Shown here: positions 34,084-41,716 of the stretch, piece by piece
How the letters are laid out: each line of letters opens with the position of its first letter
Numbering within the stretch: position 1 is the stretch's first letter
Assembly: GCA_900299345.1 (NCBI GenBank)
Contig: OMJM01000039.1
Location: 1-46,760 of the forward strand
Direction: 5' to 3'
DNA length: 46,760 bases
DNA from: a bacterium
Lineage (GTDB): Bacteria > Fibrobacterota > Fibrobacteria > UBA11236
Translations under genes and position numbers: made by a program
Notes under the pieces: generated by a model
Told to the model about the DNA's origin: nothing
What the model saw: the letters and a program-made list of their open reading frames with translations, nothing else
Database searches by the model: none

Positions 34084-34712
34084 GACTCCTCGTTCTGGCA
34101 TTCCTATTCGCGGCCGGCTCCGTGTTCGCTCTGGGCCGCAGCGCCGAGGATTATTTCCACGGCGCCGCCTACAAATACTTGGCGGGACGTCATCAGGAAG
34201 CCGCCGTGGAAGTTGAAGAGGGGCTTCGGGAACATCCAGGAGATCCGAAGCTTCAGATGCTGAGCGATGTACTCAAACAAATGAAGGATCAGCAGCGCCA
34301 GGATCAAAACCAAAGTGGTGGCGGAGATTCCAAGCAGAATCCGAAAGACAAAAAAGATCAGAAGGATCAAAAGGACGGCAAGGACCCAAACAAGGACTCC
34401 CAGAATCAGGGCAAGGACGATCAGAAAAAAGATTCACAAGACAAAAAACAGGATTCCAAAGACAAACAAAATCAAGACAAGGATTCGAACAAAGACAAAA
34501 ATCAGCAACCACAACCGAAGCCTGAAGACAAGCAAGGCCAGCAGCCCAAGGATTCTTCCGGTCAGGGCGGACAGGCCCGCCGCATGCCCGGGCAGATGAG
34601 CAAAGACGAGGCGGAGCGGTTGTTAAATTCGTTCATCGATGAAGAGAAGAAGGCACATCAGGACAAACAAGGCAAGCCGGCTGAAGGCGGGCAACCCGAG
34701 CAGGATTGGTGA
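34080..34712 (+). CDS. Exported TPR fragment with long Lys/Asp/Gln-rich tail
   Basis: A 210-residue protein with signal peptide MRLLVLAFLFAAGSVFA. One tetratricopeptide-like hairpin follows (YFHGAAYKYLAGRHQEAAVEVEEGL). Then residues 66-160 are extreme low complexity: repeated Lys, Asp, Gln, Asn and Ser with many DKK, QKD and KDQ units. A small C-terminal helix pair contains MSKDEAERLLNSFIDEEKK. It resembles a shortened BatC. ATG overlaps at both ends with neighbours. The highly charged middle is probably disordered in the periplasm. Confidence 0.7.
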   Translation: MRLLVLAFLFAAGSVFALGRSAEDYFHGAAYKYLAGRHQEAAVEVEEGLREHPGDPKLQMLSDVLKQMKDQQRQDQNQSGGGDSKQNPKDKKDQKDQKDGKDPNKDSQNQGKDDQKKDSQDKKQDSKDKQNQDKDSNKDKNQQPQPKPEDKQGQQPKDSSGQGGQARRMPGQMSKDEAERLLNSFIDEEKKAHQDKQGKPAEGGQPEQDW

Positions 34713-36493
34713 TGCCGATGTCTAATCTCCGTTTCCTATCGCTTCCAATCCTTCTTCTTTCGTGGGGTTCGTCTTTCGCCGCCATTCAAGCTGGAGCGAA
34801 TCTGAGCACCAATCAGGTAATGACCGGCGAAGCCTTTGTCCTTCAAGTTCAGGTATCCGACGATAAAAAGGAAGAGCTGCCGTGGCCGCAAGTGGGCGGA
34901 CTCGAACACTTTCAAGTGTCCAAGAACACTTCAATGTCCTCCAGTTCGCAAACCACCATTGTCAACGGACACGTCAGTCAGAGCAGCGCCTACATCACCA
35001 CCTTCGTATATACGTTGACTGCCCAGCAGCCCGGAAATTTCACCCTCGGCCCCATCCGCTACGAGTTCAAGGATTTCAAGCAGGAACTCGGCAGCGCAGC
35101 CATTACCGTGTCCAAATCCGTGGCCGGGTTGGCGGCGCAATCCTTCCTGAGCAAGCGCAAGGCCTATGTCGGGGAACAAATCCTCTACACATTGCGCATC
35201 GTGCCCAAAGAAGGCGTGCAATCCATCAGCCTGCCCGAAGGCATGCAGAAGTTCATCGGTGAAAAATTCTTCTTCGAACAACTGGATAAAAACTTCACCC
35301 CCAAGATTGAGACCATCAACGGACAGCAGGTCAAAGTGTTCGATGCGCACATCGCGCTATTCCCATTGCTGGCGGGCAAGGCCAGCCTCGAAGGCATTCC
35401 GGTGGAATATCAGGTGGTGCGGCGACAACGGCGCGGCCAATCCATGTTCGATGCATTCGACGACGCATTTTTCGGCGGCGGCAACGTGATCACACAACGC
35501 GCCATCGCCGAATCCCAGAAGATGGAGGTGTTGTCTCTGCCTCCGGGCGCGCCGACAGGATTCACGGGTTCGGTGGGCCAGTATGCACTCTCCGCAAAGG
35601 TGGATAAAAATGCCGTGGCGGCAGGTGACGCCATCACCCTGACTGTCACCATCCGGGGCAATGGACAGCCCAAGTCCATGACCAAGCCGGTGATGCCCGA
35701 TCTGCAGGACTTCGAGGTCTTCGATCCCGAAGAAAGCAGTTCCAGCGCGCAACAGGGAAATACGCAATGGACCACAAAGGTGTTCAAGTATGCGCTGGTT
35801 CCCCACCGCCAGGGTTCCTACAAGCTTTCGCAAATCGCCTTCCCATACTTCGATCCTGAGCGCGGGGCCTACGCCCGCGCCGAATCTGCGCCTATTGAAA
35901 TCCAGGTCGGTCCGGGTAAGGAAGAGAATGCAACCTTCAGCCGCGCCTTGCCACAACGCGAAATTGCCGAACTGGGTTCCGACATTCGACACATCAAGAC
36001 CGATGTGGCGCGTTTGGAAAACGAAGGCGATCTCCCCTACCATCACGTCTGGTTTGCGGGACTGTTCACCTTGCCGCCACTGGCGTTGGCGGGCGCGTTA
36101 GTGTTGCGTCGCCGTCGCGACCGGTTGCGCTCCGATTCTGCGTTCCTGCGCAAAACGCAAGCGGGATCCAAAATGCGGCGACGTCTCAAGGAAGCGCAAC
36201 AAGCCCTGACTGCCGGTAAACCACGCGAATTCTATCAGGAACTTTCCGAGGCCCTGATCGGATTTGTCAGCGATGCGCTCAATCAGGAGTTCCGTGGCAT
36301 GACTTTGGACGAAGCCAAGACCGCGCTTGCCTCCAAAGGCGCGGCGGTCGGCACGATTGCGACCTACGAAACTCTCATGCAACGCTGCGACTTCGTCCGC
36401 TTCGCGGGCCTGAGCGCCTCGGCACTGGAGTTGAAGAGCGACATGGACTCCGCGGAAAAACTGCTGGAACAGCTGGACAGGGAGCTGGGATGA
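34712..36493 (+). CDS. batD: BatD-like oxygen-tolerance protein
   Basis: A 593-residue protein matching BatD in length and order. A signal peptide precedes several periplasmic beta domains, with NLSTNQVMTGEAFVLQVQVSD at the start and VDKNAVAAGDAITLTVTIRGNG near 300. A membrane helix (HHVWFAGLFTLPPLALAGALVL) follows, then a cytosolic helical tail with FYQELSEALIGFVSDALNQEFRGMTLDEA. The tail resembles those of the shorter proteins at 27431 and 30295. Start ATG 34712 in TGATG with AGGA upstream; TTG 34706 is possible. Confidence 0.9.
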   Translation: MPMSNLRFLSLPILLLSWGSSFAAIQAGANLSTNQVMTGEAFVLQVQVSDDKKEELPWPQVGGLEHFQVSKNTSMSSSSQTTIVNGHVSQSSAYITTFVYTLTAQQPGNFTLGPIRYEFKDFKQELGSAAITVSKSVAGLAAQSFLSKRKAYVGEQILYTLRIVPKEGVQSISLPEGMQKFIGEKFFFEQLDKNFTPKIETINGQQVKVFDAHIALFPLLAGKASLEGIPVEYQVVRRQRRGQSMFDAFDDAFFGGGNVITQRAIAESQKMEVLSLPPGAPTGFTGSVGQYALSAKVDKNAVAAGDAITLTVTIRGNGQPKSMTKPVMPDLQDFEVFDPEESSSSAQQGNTQWTTKVFKYALVPHRQGSYKLSQIAFPYFDPERGAYARAESAPIEIQVGPGKEENATFSRALPQREIAELGSDIRHIKTDVARLENEGDLPYHHVWFAGLFTLPPLALAGALVLRRRRDRLRSDSAFLRKTQAGSKMRRRLKEAQQALTAGKPREFYQELSEALIGFVSDALNQEFRGMTLDEAKTALASKGAAVGTIATYETLMQRCDFVRFAGLSASALELKSDMDSAEKLLEQLDRELG

Positions 36494-37248
36494 AATCTCT
36501 TATTGCGCTGTTGTTCGCTTTTGCGGCCATCACCACCCTCCATGCCACCGATCTTTCCGCGGCCACGGAGTTGTTCAAACAAGGAAATGCGGCATACGAG
36601 AAAGGCAGCTTCGAGGAAGCCGCCGCTGCTTATCAAAAGGCGGAAGACCTTGGCGTGGCCAATGCCCGCCTGTATTACAACCACGGCAACGCCCTGTTCC
36701 GCCTCAACCAGCTGGGTCCCGCCATCCTGAGTTACGAACGCGCCCGCAAGCTGGCGCCTCTCGACGAGGATATTGCTGCCAATCTCCGTTTCGCGCAAGC
36801 CCGGGTGGTGGACAAAATCCCGGAACCCGAACGCAACGTCTTGACCAAAATCCTGTGGGGCCTTCACTCCGCCTATTCCTTGCACACAGGTGTATGGATC
36901 GCCTTTGGATTGTTTGCGCTCGCCTTTGCCGGAGTTTGCGCGACACTGCTTCTGGCGACTTCCCGCTGGCTCTTCATCACCCTTTCGACAATCTCCGTAT
37001 TGGCGTTGCTCGCCTTCTCCCCTTCCCTGTTCTACAAGATTCATCAGCAGGAAAGCGAGGAGTACGGCATCGTACTCTCTCAATCCGTTGAGATGTACAG
37101 CGGGCCCGGAGAAAACTATCAGGTGCTGGCCAAGGTGCACGAAGGCACACGATTCGAAATCGTGGAATTACACGGCGAATGGCTGTCAGTGAAACTGGCC
37201 AATGGCAAGGGCGGTTACGTGAAGGCCGACCGGCTCGGAAAAGTGTGA
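36490..37248 (+). CDS. batE: TPR and SH3 protein (BatE-like)
   Basis: A 252-residue protein. The signal peptide (LIALLFAFAAITTLHA) precedes tetratricopeptide repeats (ELFKQGNAAYEKGSFEEAAAAYQKAE, LYYNHGNALFRLNQLGPAILSYERA). Two membrane helices follow (about 135-155 and 160-182), and a bacterial SH3 domain ends the protein (VEMYSGPGENYQVLAKVHEGTRFEI, GYVKADRL). TPR plus SH3 is the BatE layout. It closes the operon; a DUF423 gene follows after 1 bp. Confidence 0.9.
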   Translation: MKSLIALLFAFAAITTLHATDLSAATELFKQGNAAYEKGSFEEAAAAYQKAEDLGVANARLYYNHGNALFRLNQLGPAILSYERARKLAPLDEDIAANLRFAQARVVDKIPEPERNVLTKILWGLHSAYSLHTGVWIAFGLFALAFAGVCATLLLATSRWLFITLSTISVLALLAFSPSLFYKIHQQESEEYGIVLSQSVEMYSGPGENYQVLAKVHEGTRFEIVELHGEWLSVKLANGKGGYVKADRLGKV

Positions 37249-37249
37249 C

Positions 37250-37603
37250 ATGGCCTTTGTCCGCATCGGCGCATTGTTGGGATTCCTCGGCGTGGCATTC
37301 GGCGCTTTCGGCGCCCATGCGCTGAAAAACCGGTTGTCACCGGAGTCCATGCACATCTGGCATACGGCCTCATTCTACCATCTTGTGCATGCCGTGGTTC
37401 TGCTGGCACTGGGATTTTACAGCAAGACTTCCGGAAATACGACCCGGTTTTTGGGAAGTTTTTTTCTTGCCGGGATCGTTCTGTTTTCCGGGAGTCTTTA
37501 TACGCTGGCGCTCACCGGTATCAAAGCCTTCGGAGCCATCACCCCGCTGGGCGGCATCTGCCTGATGATCGGGTGGGGATGTCTGGCCTTGAAAAAGGCC
37601 TAG
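37250..37603 (+). CDS. DUF423-family membrane protein (YgdD-like)
   Basis: A 117-residue protein with four hydrophobic segments and the DUF423 start IGALLGFLGVAFGAFGAHALKNRL, then FYHLVHAVVLLALG and TPLGGICLMIGWGCLAL. Small inner-membrane proteins of this family have no confirmed activity. Start ATG 37250, one base after batE, so it may be the last gene of that transcript. Its TAG stop shares the palindrome CTAG with the stop of the convergent enolase-superfamily gene. Confidence 0.9.
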   Translation: MAFVRIGALLGFLGVAFGAFGAHALKNRLSPESMHIWHTASFYHLVHAVVLLALGFYSKTSGNTTRFLGSFFLAGIVLFSGSLYTLALTGIKAFGAITPLGGICLMIGWGCLALKKA

Positions 37604-38871
37604 CCCTTCCAAGTTCTGGCGGACAGGTCTTTGACCTTGTCCTCATCCACTTCGACGCCCAAGCCCGGGCCTTTGGGAATTTTCACCCGACCACCCGTGA
37701 CGGTAATAGGTTCCTTGAGAACGCTGTCGCCAAGGAACTGCGGCCCGTTCAAAGCCGCGGGACGCTTGAGTCCATAAGCGCCGTACAGAATCAAAGAAGC
37801 CGCCAGCGAAATATCCGGATCGGTCAGACCGCTTCCCAGGAACAGCAGGTTGTTCTTCTCCAGCAGATTCAACTGGGCCACCGCCGAAGTGAGGCCACCG
37901 CAGCGGGAGGGCTTCATGGCAATGCCGCTAAGCATTTTCAATTGGATGAACTCCGAGACTTCAACCGGGGATACACAACCTTCGTCCATGATGATGGGAA
38001 GGGCTCCCTGTTTGACCAGCTGCTGATAGCCCGAAATGTTGTTGGGGTGCAAGGCGCCTTCGAACACCGCTACGCCGGCATCTGCCAGCTTGGGTGCCAT
38101 TTCCAATGCCGTGGCCACATCATAACCGCAATTGGCGTCCGCCCACAAAAATCCGTCGGGAGCGGCCTTCTTCACGATGCGGCACAAATCGAGATCGTAT
38201 TTCGTGTCCGGTGCAATCTTGATGTTGAAGTTCTGGTAACCCCTGTCGCGTCCTTTTTGCATCAGCGCTTCGGTCTCGCCCAATTCCTTGGGATTCAGCG
38301 TCCAGCTCAACAGGAGATCATCAGGCGTTTTGCGGCCCCACAGTTCGGCCACGTTCTTCTTGAGGGCCTTGCCGATCAGATCGTACAGGGCGATATCGAT
38401 TCCCGCCTTGGTGATCGGATACGACGTGGAAAAATCCGAAGCCATCTCCTTGGTCATCGTATGATGGATGTCCTCGAGATTGAAGACATCCTTGCCGATC
38501 AAGACCGGGACGAGATAGTTCTTCAGGCACGCGACGGCGCCCTCAAGGGTTTCGCCGCTCCAACGCGGGATGGGAACGCTCTGTCCCCAACCCACTGTTC
38601 CGTCGTTCGCGGTGATCTTGAGAATGACCGAAGGCCTTCCACTGCCGCCAACCGGGCCTTCGAAAAACTTGAAACGCATCACCATCGGGTACCAGACCGG
38701 GTAGATGTCGATCTTTTCGATGGTCAGCTTCGTCCCATGGGCAAAGTCGGGATACATGGGGTCGTGCGAGGTCATCGGAGCAGGGGCTGCATCCGAAAAA
38801 ACATTCTTTGCATCCAACAGGCCAGCCAGTCCGGCGAGGGCCACACTCTTTGAAAATTCACGGCGATCCAT
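37600..38871 (-). CDS. Tat-exported enolase-superfamily enzyme (muconate-lactonizing/epimerase-like)
   Basis: A 423-residue protein. A twin-arginine signal opens it (RREFSK at 3-8, then VALAGLAGLLDA). The enolase-superfamily lid and barrel follow, with metal and catalytic sites visible: NIKIA (Lys after strand 2), LWADANCG (Asp), VFEGAL (Glu), IMDEGC (Asp) and AMKPSRCGG (Lys opposite). Such enzymes abstract a proton alpha to a carboxylate: epimerases, cycloisomerases and dehydratases. Export is rare for the family. It lies 13 bp after the barrel gene and likely shares its transcript. Confidence 0.85.
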   Translation of the reverse strand: MDRREFSKSVALAGLAGLLDAKNVFSDAAPAPMTSHDPMYPDFAHGTKLTIEKIDIYPVWYPMVMRFKFFEGPVGGSGRPSVILKITANDGTVGWGQSVPIPRWSGETLEGAVACLKNYLVPVLIGKDVFNLEDIHHTMTKEMASDFSTSYPITKAGIDIALYDLIGKALKKNVAELWGRKTPDDLLLSWTLNPKELGETEALMQKGRDRGYQNFNIKIAPDTKYDLDLCRIVKKAAPDGFLWADANCGYDVATALEMAPKLADAGVAVFEGALHPNNISGYQQLVKQGALPIIMDEGCVSPVEVSEFIQLKMLSGIAMKPSRCGGLTSAVAQLNLLEKNNLLFLGSGLTDPDISLAASLILYGAYGLKRPAALNGPQFLGDSVLKEPITVTGGRVKIPKGPGLGVEVDEDKVKDLSARTWKG

Positions 38872-38884
38872 ATTATCCTACGCC

Positions 38885-40441
38885 TCAGATGCCGAAGTTA
38901 ACGCTGACGACGTAGTACCAGTCCTTGGGTGTGCGCAGCATACTGGGACCGGTCCAGTATCCAGGAAAATACGTGTCCTGCGCGCGGAAATGGTCATTCG
39001 CCACCTGGGCGCGCACCGAAATGCCCGTGATGACTTGCTTGACAGCGTACAAGGTCCACTTCCAGTCGTCACGGTGATTGTCAAAGTCGTCCTTCAGCAG
39101 CACCGAGTAATAGTCCTGTTGGGCCGCGTTGGGCTTATTGCCCAAGCCTCCGCCATTGTCCTGACTGTTATTGTCGGGAACCGCGTTGTAAGCATAAGCC
39201 GGATTCAGCTTGGCCTGCTGGCTGCCCATATCATCGGGATTACCGTTCCGGAAGTATTCGACTTCGAAGGAGAGCGTGTTCAACAGACGGAATGTGGGCA
39301 AATTCACCCCCAGCATGATCGGCATTCTTTCGGTGCGATCATCGTAGACGCCGGGATAGTTTTTCACGCCCAACAGATCGACTTCGCCGTACACCTTCAG
39401 GTCCTCAGGATTGAGAATGGCGATCGGCATCATCTTCTGGATGTTGAATGAGGCGCGGGCCATGAGCTTGATGGCCTTGAACGTGAAATAGTCCACAGAG
39501 GGATTATAGTGCGCGATCACCGAATCGGCTCCCGCGACTCCGTTGACCAGGTCCGCGTCCCAGTTAGTGTCAATGGAAGGAGCCAGAATCTTGTCGATAT
39601 CTCCATAACCCGCCACGATGTGCTGGCCGGCTGCATAGTGCAGCGTATCACCCGTAAGCGGGTCGACGGCGTTGATGGCTGGAAGATTGTCGAAGGTGTA
39701 AACAGAATTGTTCCTGGTCTTGGGCGAGGTGACCTTCCCCTTGATCGGGAGATAGTGATAGAGCGACACGCCCGCACCGATCTGGAAGGGTCCCTTGGTG
39801 TATTCGCCCACATAAGCGGGCGTAAAGTCTCCGGGGGGACGGAAGTCACGTTCGCTGTACAGCAGGAAGCTGTGCTTCAAATCACCATTCAACTGCGAAA
39901 GGCTGAACTCGATTCCAATCACCTTGGCCAAGGCATTGTCCATGATGGACCAACCGCCTGTGACCGCGAAGGTGGGATATGCGCCCGCGCGAAACAGGTA
40001 CTCACCCAAGTTCTTGGAATCGGGGTTGTACTTGTAGCCAAAGTACCCCACCCGCAAAGCACCCCAGGATTTGTCGGGATCACCGAATTTGTACAGGGCC
40101 TGGGCTTGACTGATACCGGGACCGAATTTCACGCCATAACCGGCGCCACCGCTTTGGATCACCGTAGGATAGGAGTTGTAGAAAACGCCGCCCGCCCCCA
40201 CCTTGATGTTCAAACGTCGGTTGACGAGGACTTCCTGCGTAAGACTGACACCAACCTGTGAGAGATAATAGTCGTCTGGATCCACACCGATTACGCGCGA
40301 CCCTCCGACAATCTGTCCGGTCTCGATCTTGGTGCCAATCACGAGAGGCTTTCGCTCAATCGTGTCAGGCTGAGCAGCCGCAAAAGCTTCTCCGGAAAAA
40401 AGGGCGAAGCCGGTTATCAGGGAAACTATGTGATTGCGCAT
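38885..40441 (-). CDS. Large outer-membrane beta-barrel-like protein
   Basis: A 518-residue exported protein. Signal peptide (SLITGFALFSGEAFAA), then long stretches of alternating aromatic and polar residues (GALRVGYFGYKYNPDS, FRAGAYPTFAVTGGW, QIGAGVSLYHYLPIKG). It ends YYVVSVNFGI, an aromatic-rich end as in outer-membrane barrels. No known substrate. Start ATG 40441 with AGGTGG upstream (GTG 40453 is an alternative). It precedes the Tat-exported enzyme gene by 13 bp and follows a terminator-like hairpin. Confidence 0.75.
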   Translation of the reverse strand: MRNHIVSLITGFALFSGEAFAAAQPDTIERKPLVIGTKIETGQIVGGSRVIGVDPDDYYLSQVGVSLTQEVLVNRRLNIKVGAGGVFYNSYPTVIQSGGAGYGVKFGPGISQAQALYKFGDPDKSWGALRVGYFGYKYNPDSKNLGEYLFRAGAYPTFAVTGGWSIMDNALAKVIGIEFSLSQLNGDLKHSFLLYSERDFRPPGDFTPAYVGEYTKGPFQIGAGVSLYHYLPIKGKVTSPKTRNNSVYTFDNLPAINAVDPLTGDTLHYAAGQHIVAGYGDIDKILAPSIDTNWDADLVNGVAGADSVIAHYNPSVDYFTFKAIKLMARASFNIQKMMPIAILNPEDLKVYGEVDLLGVKNYPGVYDDRTERMPIMLGVNLPTFRLLNTLSFEVEYFRNGNPDDMGSQQAKLNPAYAYNAVPDNNSQDNGGGLGNKPNAAQQDYYSVLLKDDFDNHRDDWKWTLYAVKQVITGISVRAQVANDHFRAQDTYFPGYWTGPSMLRTPKDWYYVVSVNFGI

Positions 40442-40480
40442 ACTTCCAACCACCTTTCGACGAGGATCAAGGAAAAGGAT

Positions 40481-40506
40481 GGGAAAGCCTACCTGCGGGC
40501 TTTCCC
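40481..40506 (-). terminator. Terminator-like stem-loop after the ThuA gene
   Basis: GGGAAAGCC (40481-40489) and GGCTTTCCC (40498-40506) form a perfect 9-bp stem with an 8-base loop. On the minus strand it lies 7 bp after the ThuA-like stop and is followed by ATCCTTTTCC, a fair pyrimidine run. It separates the dehydrogenase/ThuA pair from the barrel/enolase pair. Confidence 0.6.
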
Positions 40507-40513
40507 CAAGGAA

Positions 40514-41698
40514 CTATAGAAGAACAATACGGCGCGTGAAGGGGGCCTTCATGCTGGCGGTATGCACCTGTAGATAATAGATGCCCGGCTTGAGAATGTT
40601 GCCGAAGGAATATTCGTGGCTTCCTTCGCCCCGGAAACCTGCCATTTTTGAACCACGCGTATTGAAAATTTCAACGCTGTGAGATCCCGGCTGGGAAAAC
40701 ACAATCTTGAAGGCATCCGACTTGATCTTGTCACTGGCGTTGTCGGGAATCCAGAAGGTGCTGGTTCCACGGGGGGTAACGCACGCACCAGCCACCTGAT
40801 GGGTGGCCTTCTTGTTGTACTCCACGTAATTCGAGTCCTTGCAGCCGTTATACCCAGCCAGAAAACGCATGGTTCCCACGAAACTGGAATCCGCGAACGT
40901 CTTCAGTGCACCCGTAGCCGTGGCCAACACCGTCGTATGATACATGCCGTTCAGGGCGAAACGGCCGCCGTCGAAATCGCGAATCCACGCAAGGGGATGA
41001 TCCTCGCCCATGGTGGAATTGAAAGTGCCGGTGAATTTGGAATCCGCAGTCGTCCACATCATCCGGGTACCCGGCAGACCGCGAGGATTGCCCACATAGG
41101 TATACCACTCATCACTCCAACTGAAAGATTGGCCAGCGGTATATTGGGTTCCATAGATGGCGCTCAATGCCTCCGCGTCGACATATACCGGACCCGTCAC
41201 GCCCGCCGCCGCATAGGTGTTGTAGTCCTTGCCCATCATGTTGATCCACCAGGTCCAGGGAATGCCTTGGGAGGTCGTCGAACTGCGGACACACTGATGG
41301 AAACACGCCAACCCTTTGTTGCCACCCTCGTACCAGCGTTGCATGCGGTTGCCCGTAGCCGTATCGATATGTTCGTACATACGGTACACGTTATACCAAA
41401 CGACCACGTCATATTTGTCGAGACTGACCTGGCTCAGCGGAGAGGTGCTGTTGGTGAGGTTGAAAGTATCGAGAGTCGCCACATTGGCCGCTATCAACTT
41501 CGCCATATAGGGGAAATTAACAGGCGTCGAAGTGTTATGATCGCTGCCCCACCAGCCCTTCATCAGGGCGAACTTGGCGGTAGGCATGCGGGCCGTGACC
41601 GGACCATTTTGCGACAGGGACTCTCCAATCGTCATTCCGAGACAGACGGCCAGAAAAACGACCGTCTTCGTTTTGCACACAAACATTCGCTGATTCAT
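40514..41698 (-). CDS. Exported ThuA-like protein with C-terminal sorting-type domain
   Basis: A 394-residue exported protein. After a signal peptide (VVFLAVCLGMTIGESLSQ) comes a ThuA-like domain (KFALMKGWWGSDHNTS, DKYDVVVWYNVYRMYEH, GNKGLACFHQCVR). Domains of this type occur with sugar dehydrogenases, but no sugar-binding residues can be assigned. The last 60 residues form a beta domain (HSVEIFNTRGSKMAGFRG, KPGIYYLQVH, FTRRIVLL). Their plan is that of type IX secretion (type A) sorting domains. Start ATG 41698 with GGAG upstream. It follows the dehydrogenase gene by 18 bp. Confidence 0.8.
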   Translation of the reverse strand: MNQRMFVCKTKTVVFLAVCLGMTIGESLSQNGPVTARMPTAKFALMKGWWGSDHNTSTPVNFPYMAKLIAANVATLDTFNLTNSTSPLSQVSLDKYDVVVWYNVYRMYEHIDTATGNRMQRWYEGGNKGLACFHQCVRSSTTSQGIPWTWWINMMGKDYNTYAAAGVTGPVYVDAEALSAIYGTQYTAGQSFSWSDEWYTYVGNPRGLPGTRMMWTTADSKFTGTFNSTMGEDHPLAWIRDFDGGRFALNGMYHTTVLATATGALKTFADSSFVGTMRFLAGYNGCKDSNYVEYNKKATHQVAGACVTPRGTSTFWIPDNASDKIKSDAFKIVFSQPGSHSVEIFNTRGSKMAGFRGEGSHEYSFGNILKPGIYYLQVHTASMKAPFTRRIVLL

Positions 41699-41716
41699 GA
41701 TGTATCTCTCCGTTTT

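Noticed and set aside
34312-34500. A possible tandem DNA repeat in the Lys/Asp/Gln-rich tract
   Set aside because: The codon pattern is repetitive in composition but I see no unit repeated exactly, so it is low-complexity coding sequence rather than a tandem repeat.
37573-38853. A 426-codon plus-strand frame opposite the enolase-superfamily gene
   Set aside because: Antisense shadow of a gene with complete family motifs; no domain, signal or ribosome-binding site of its own.
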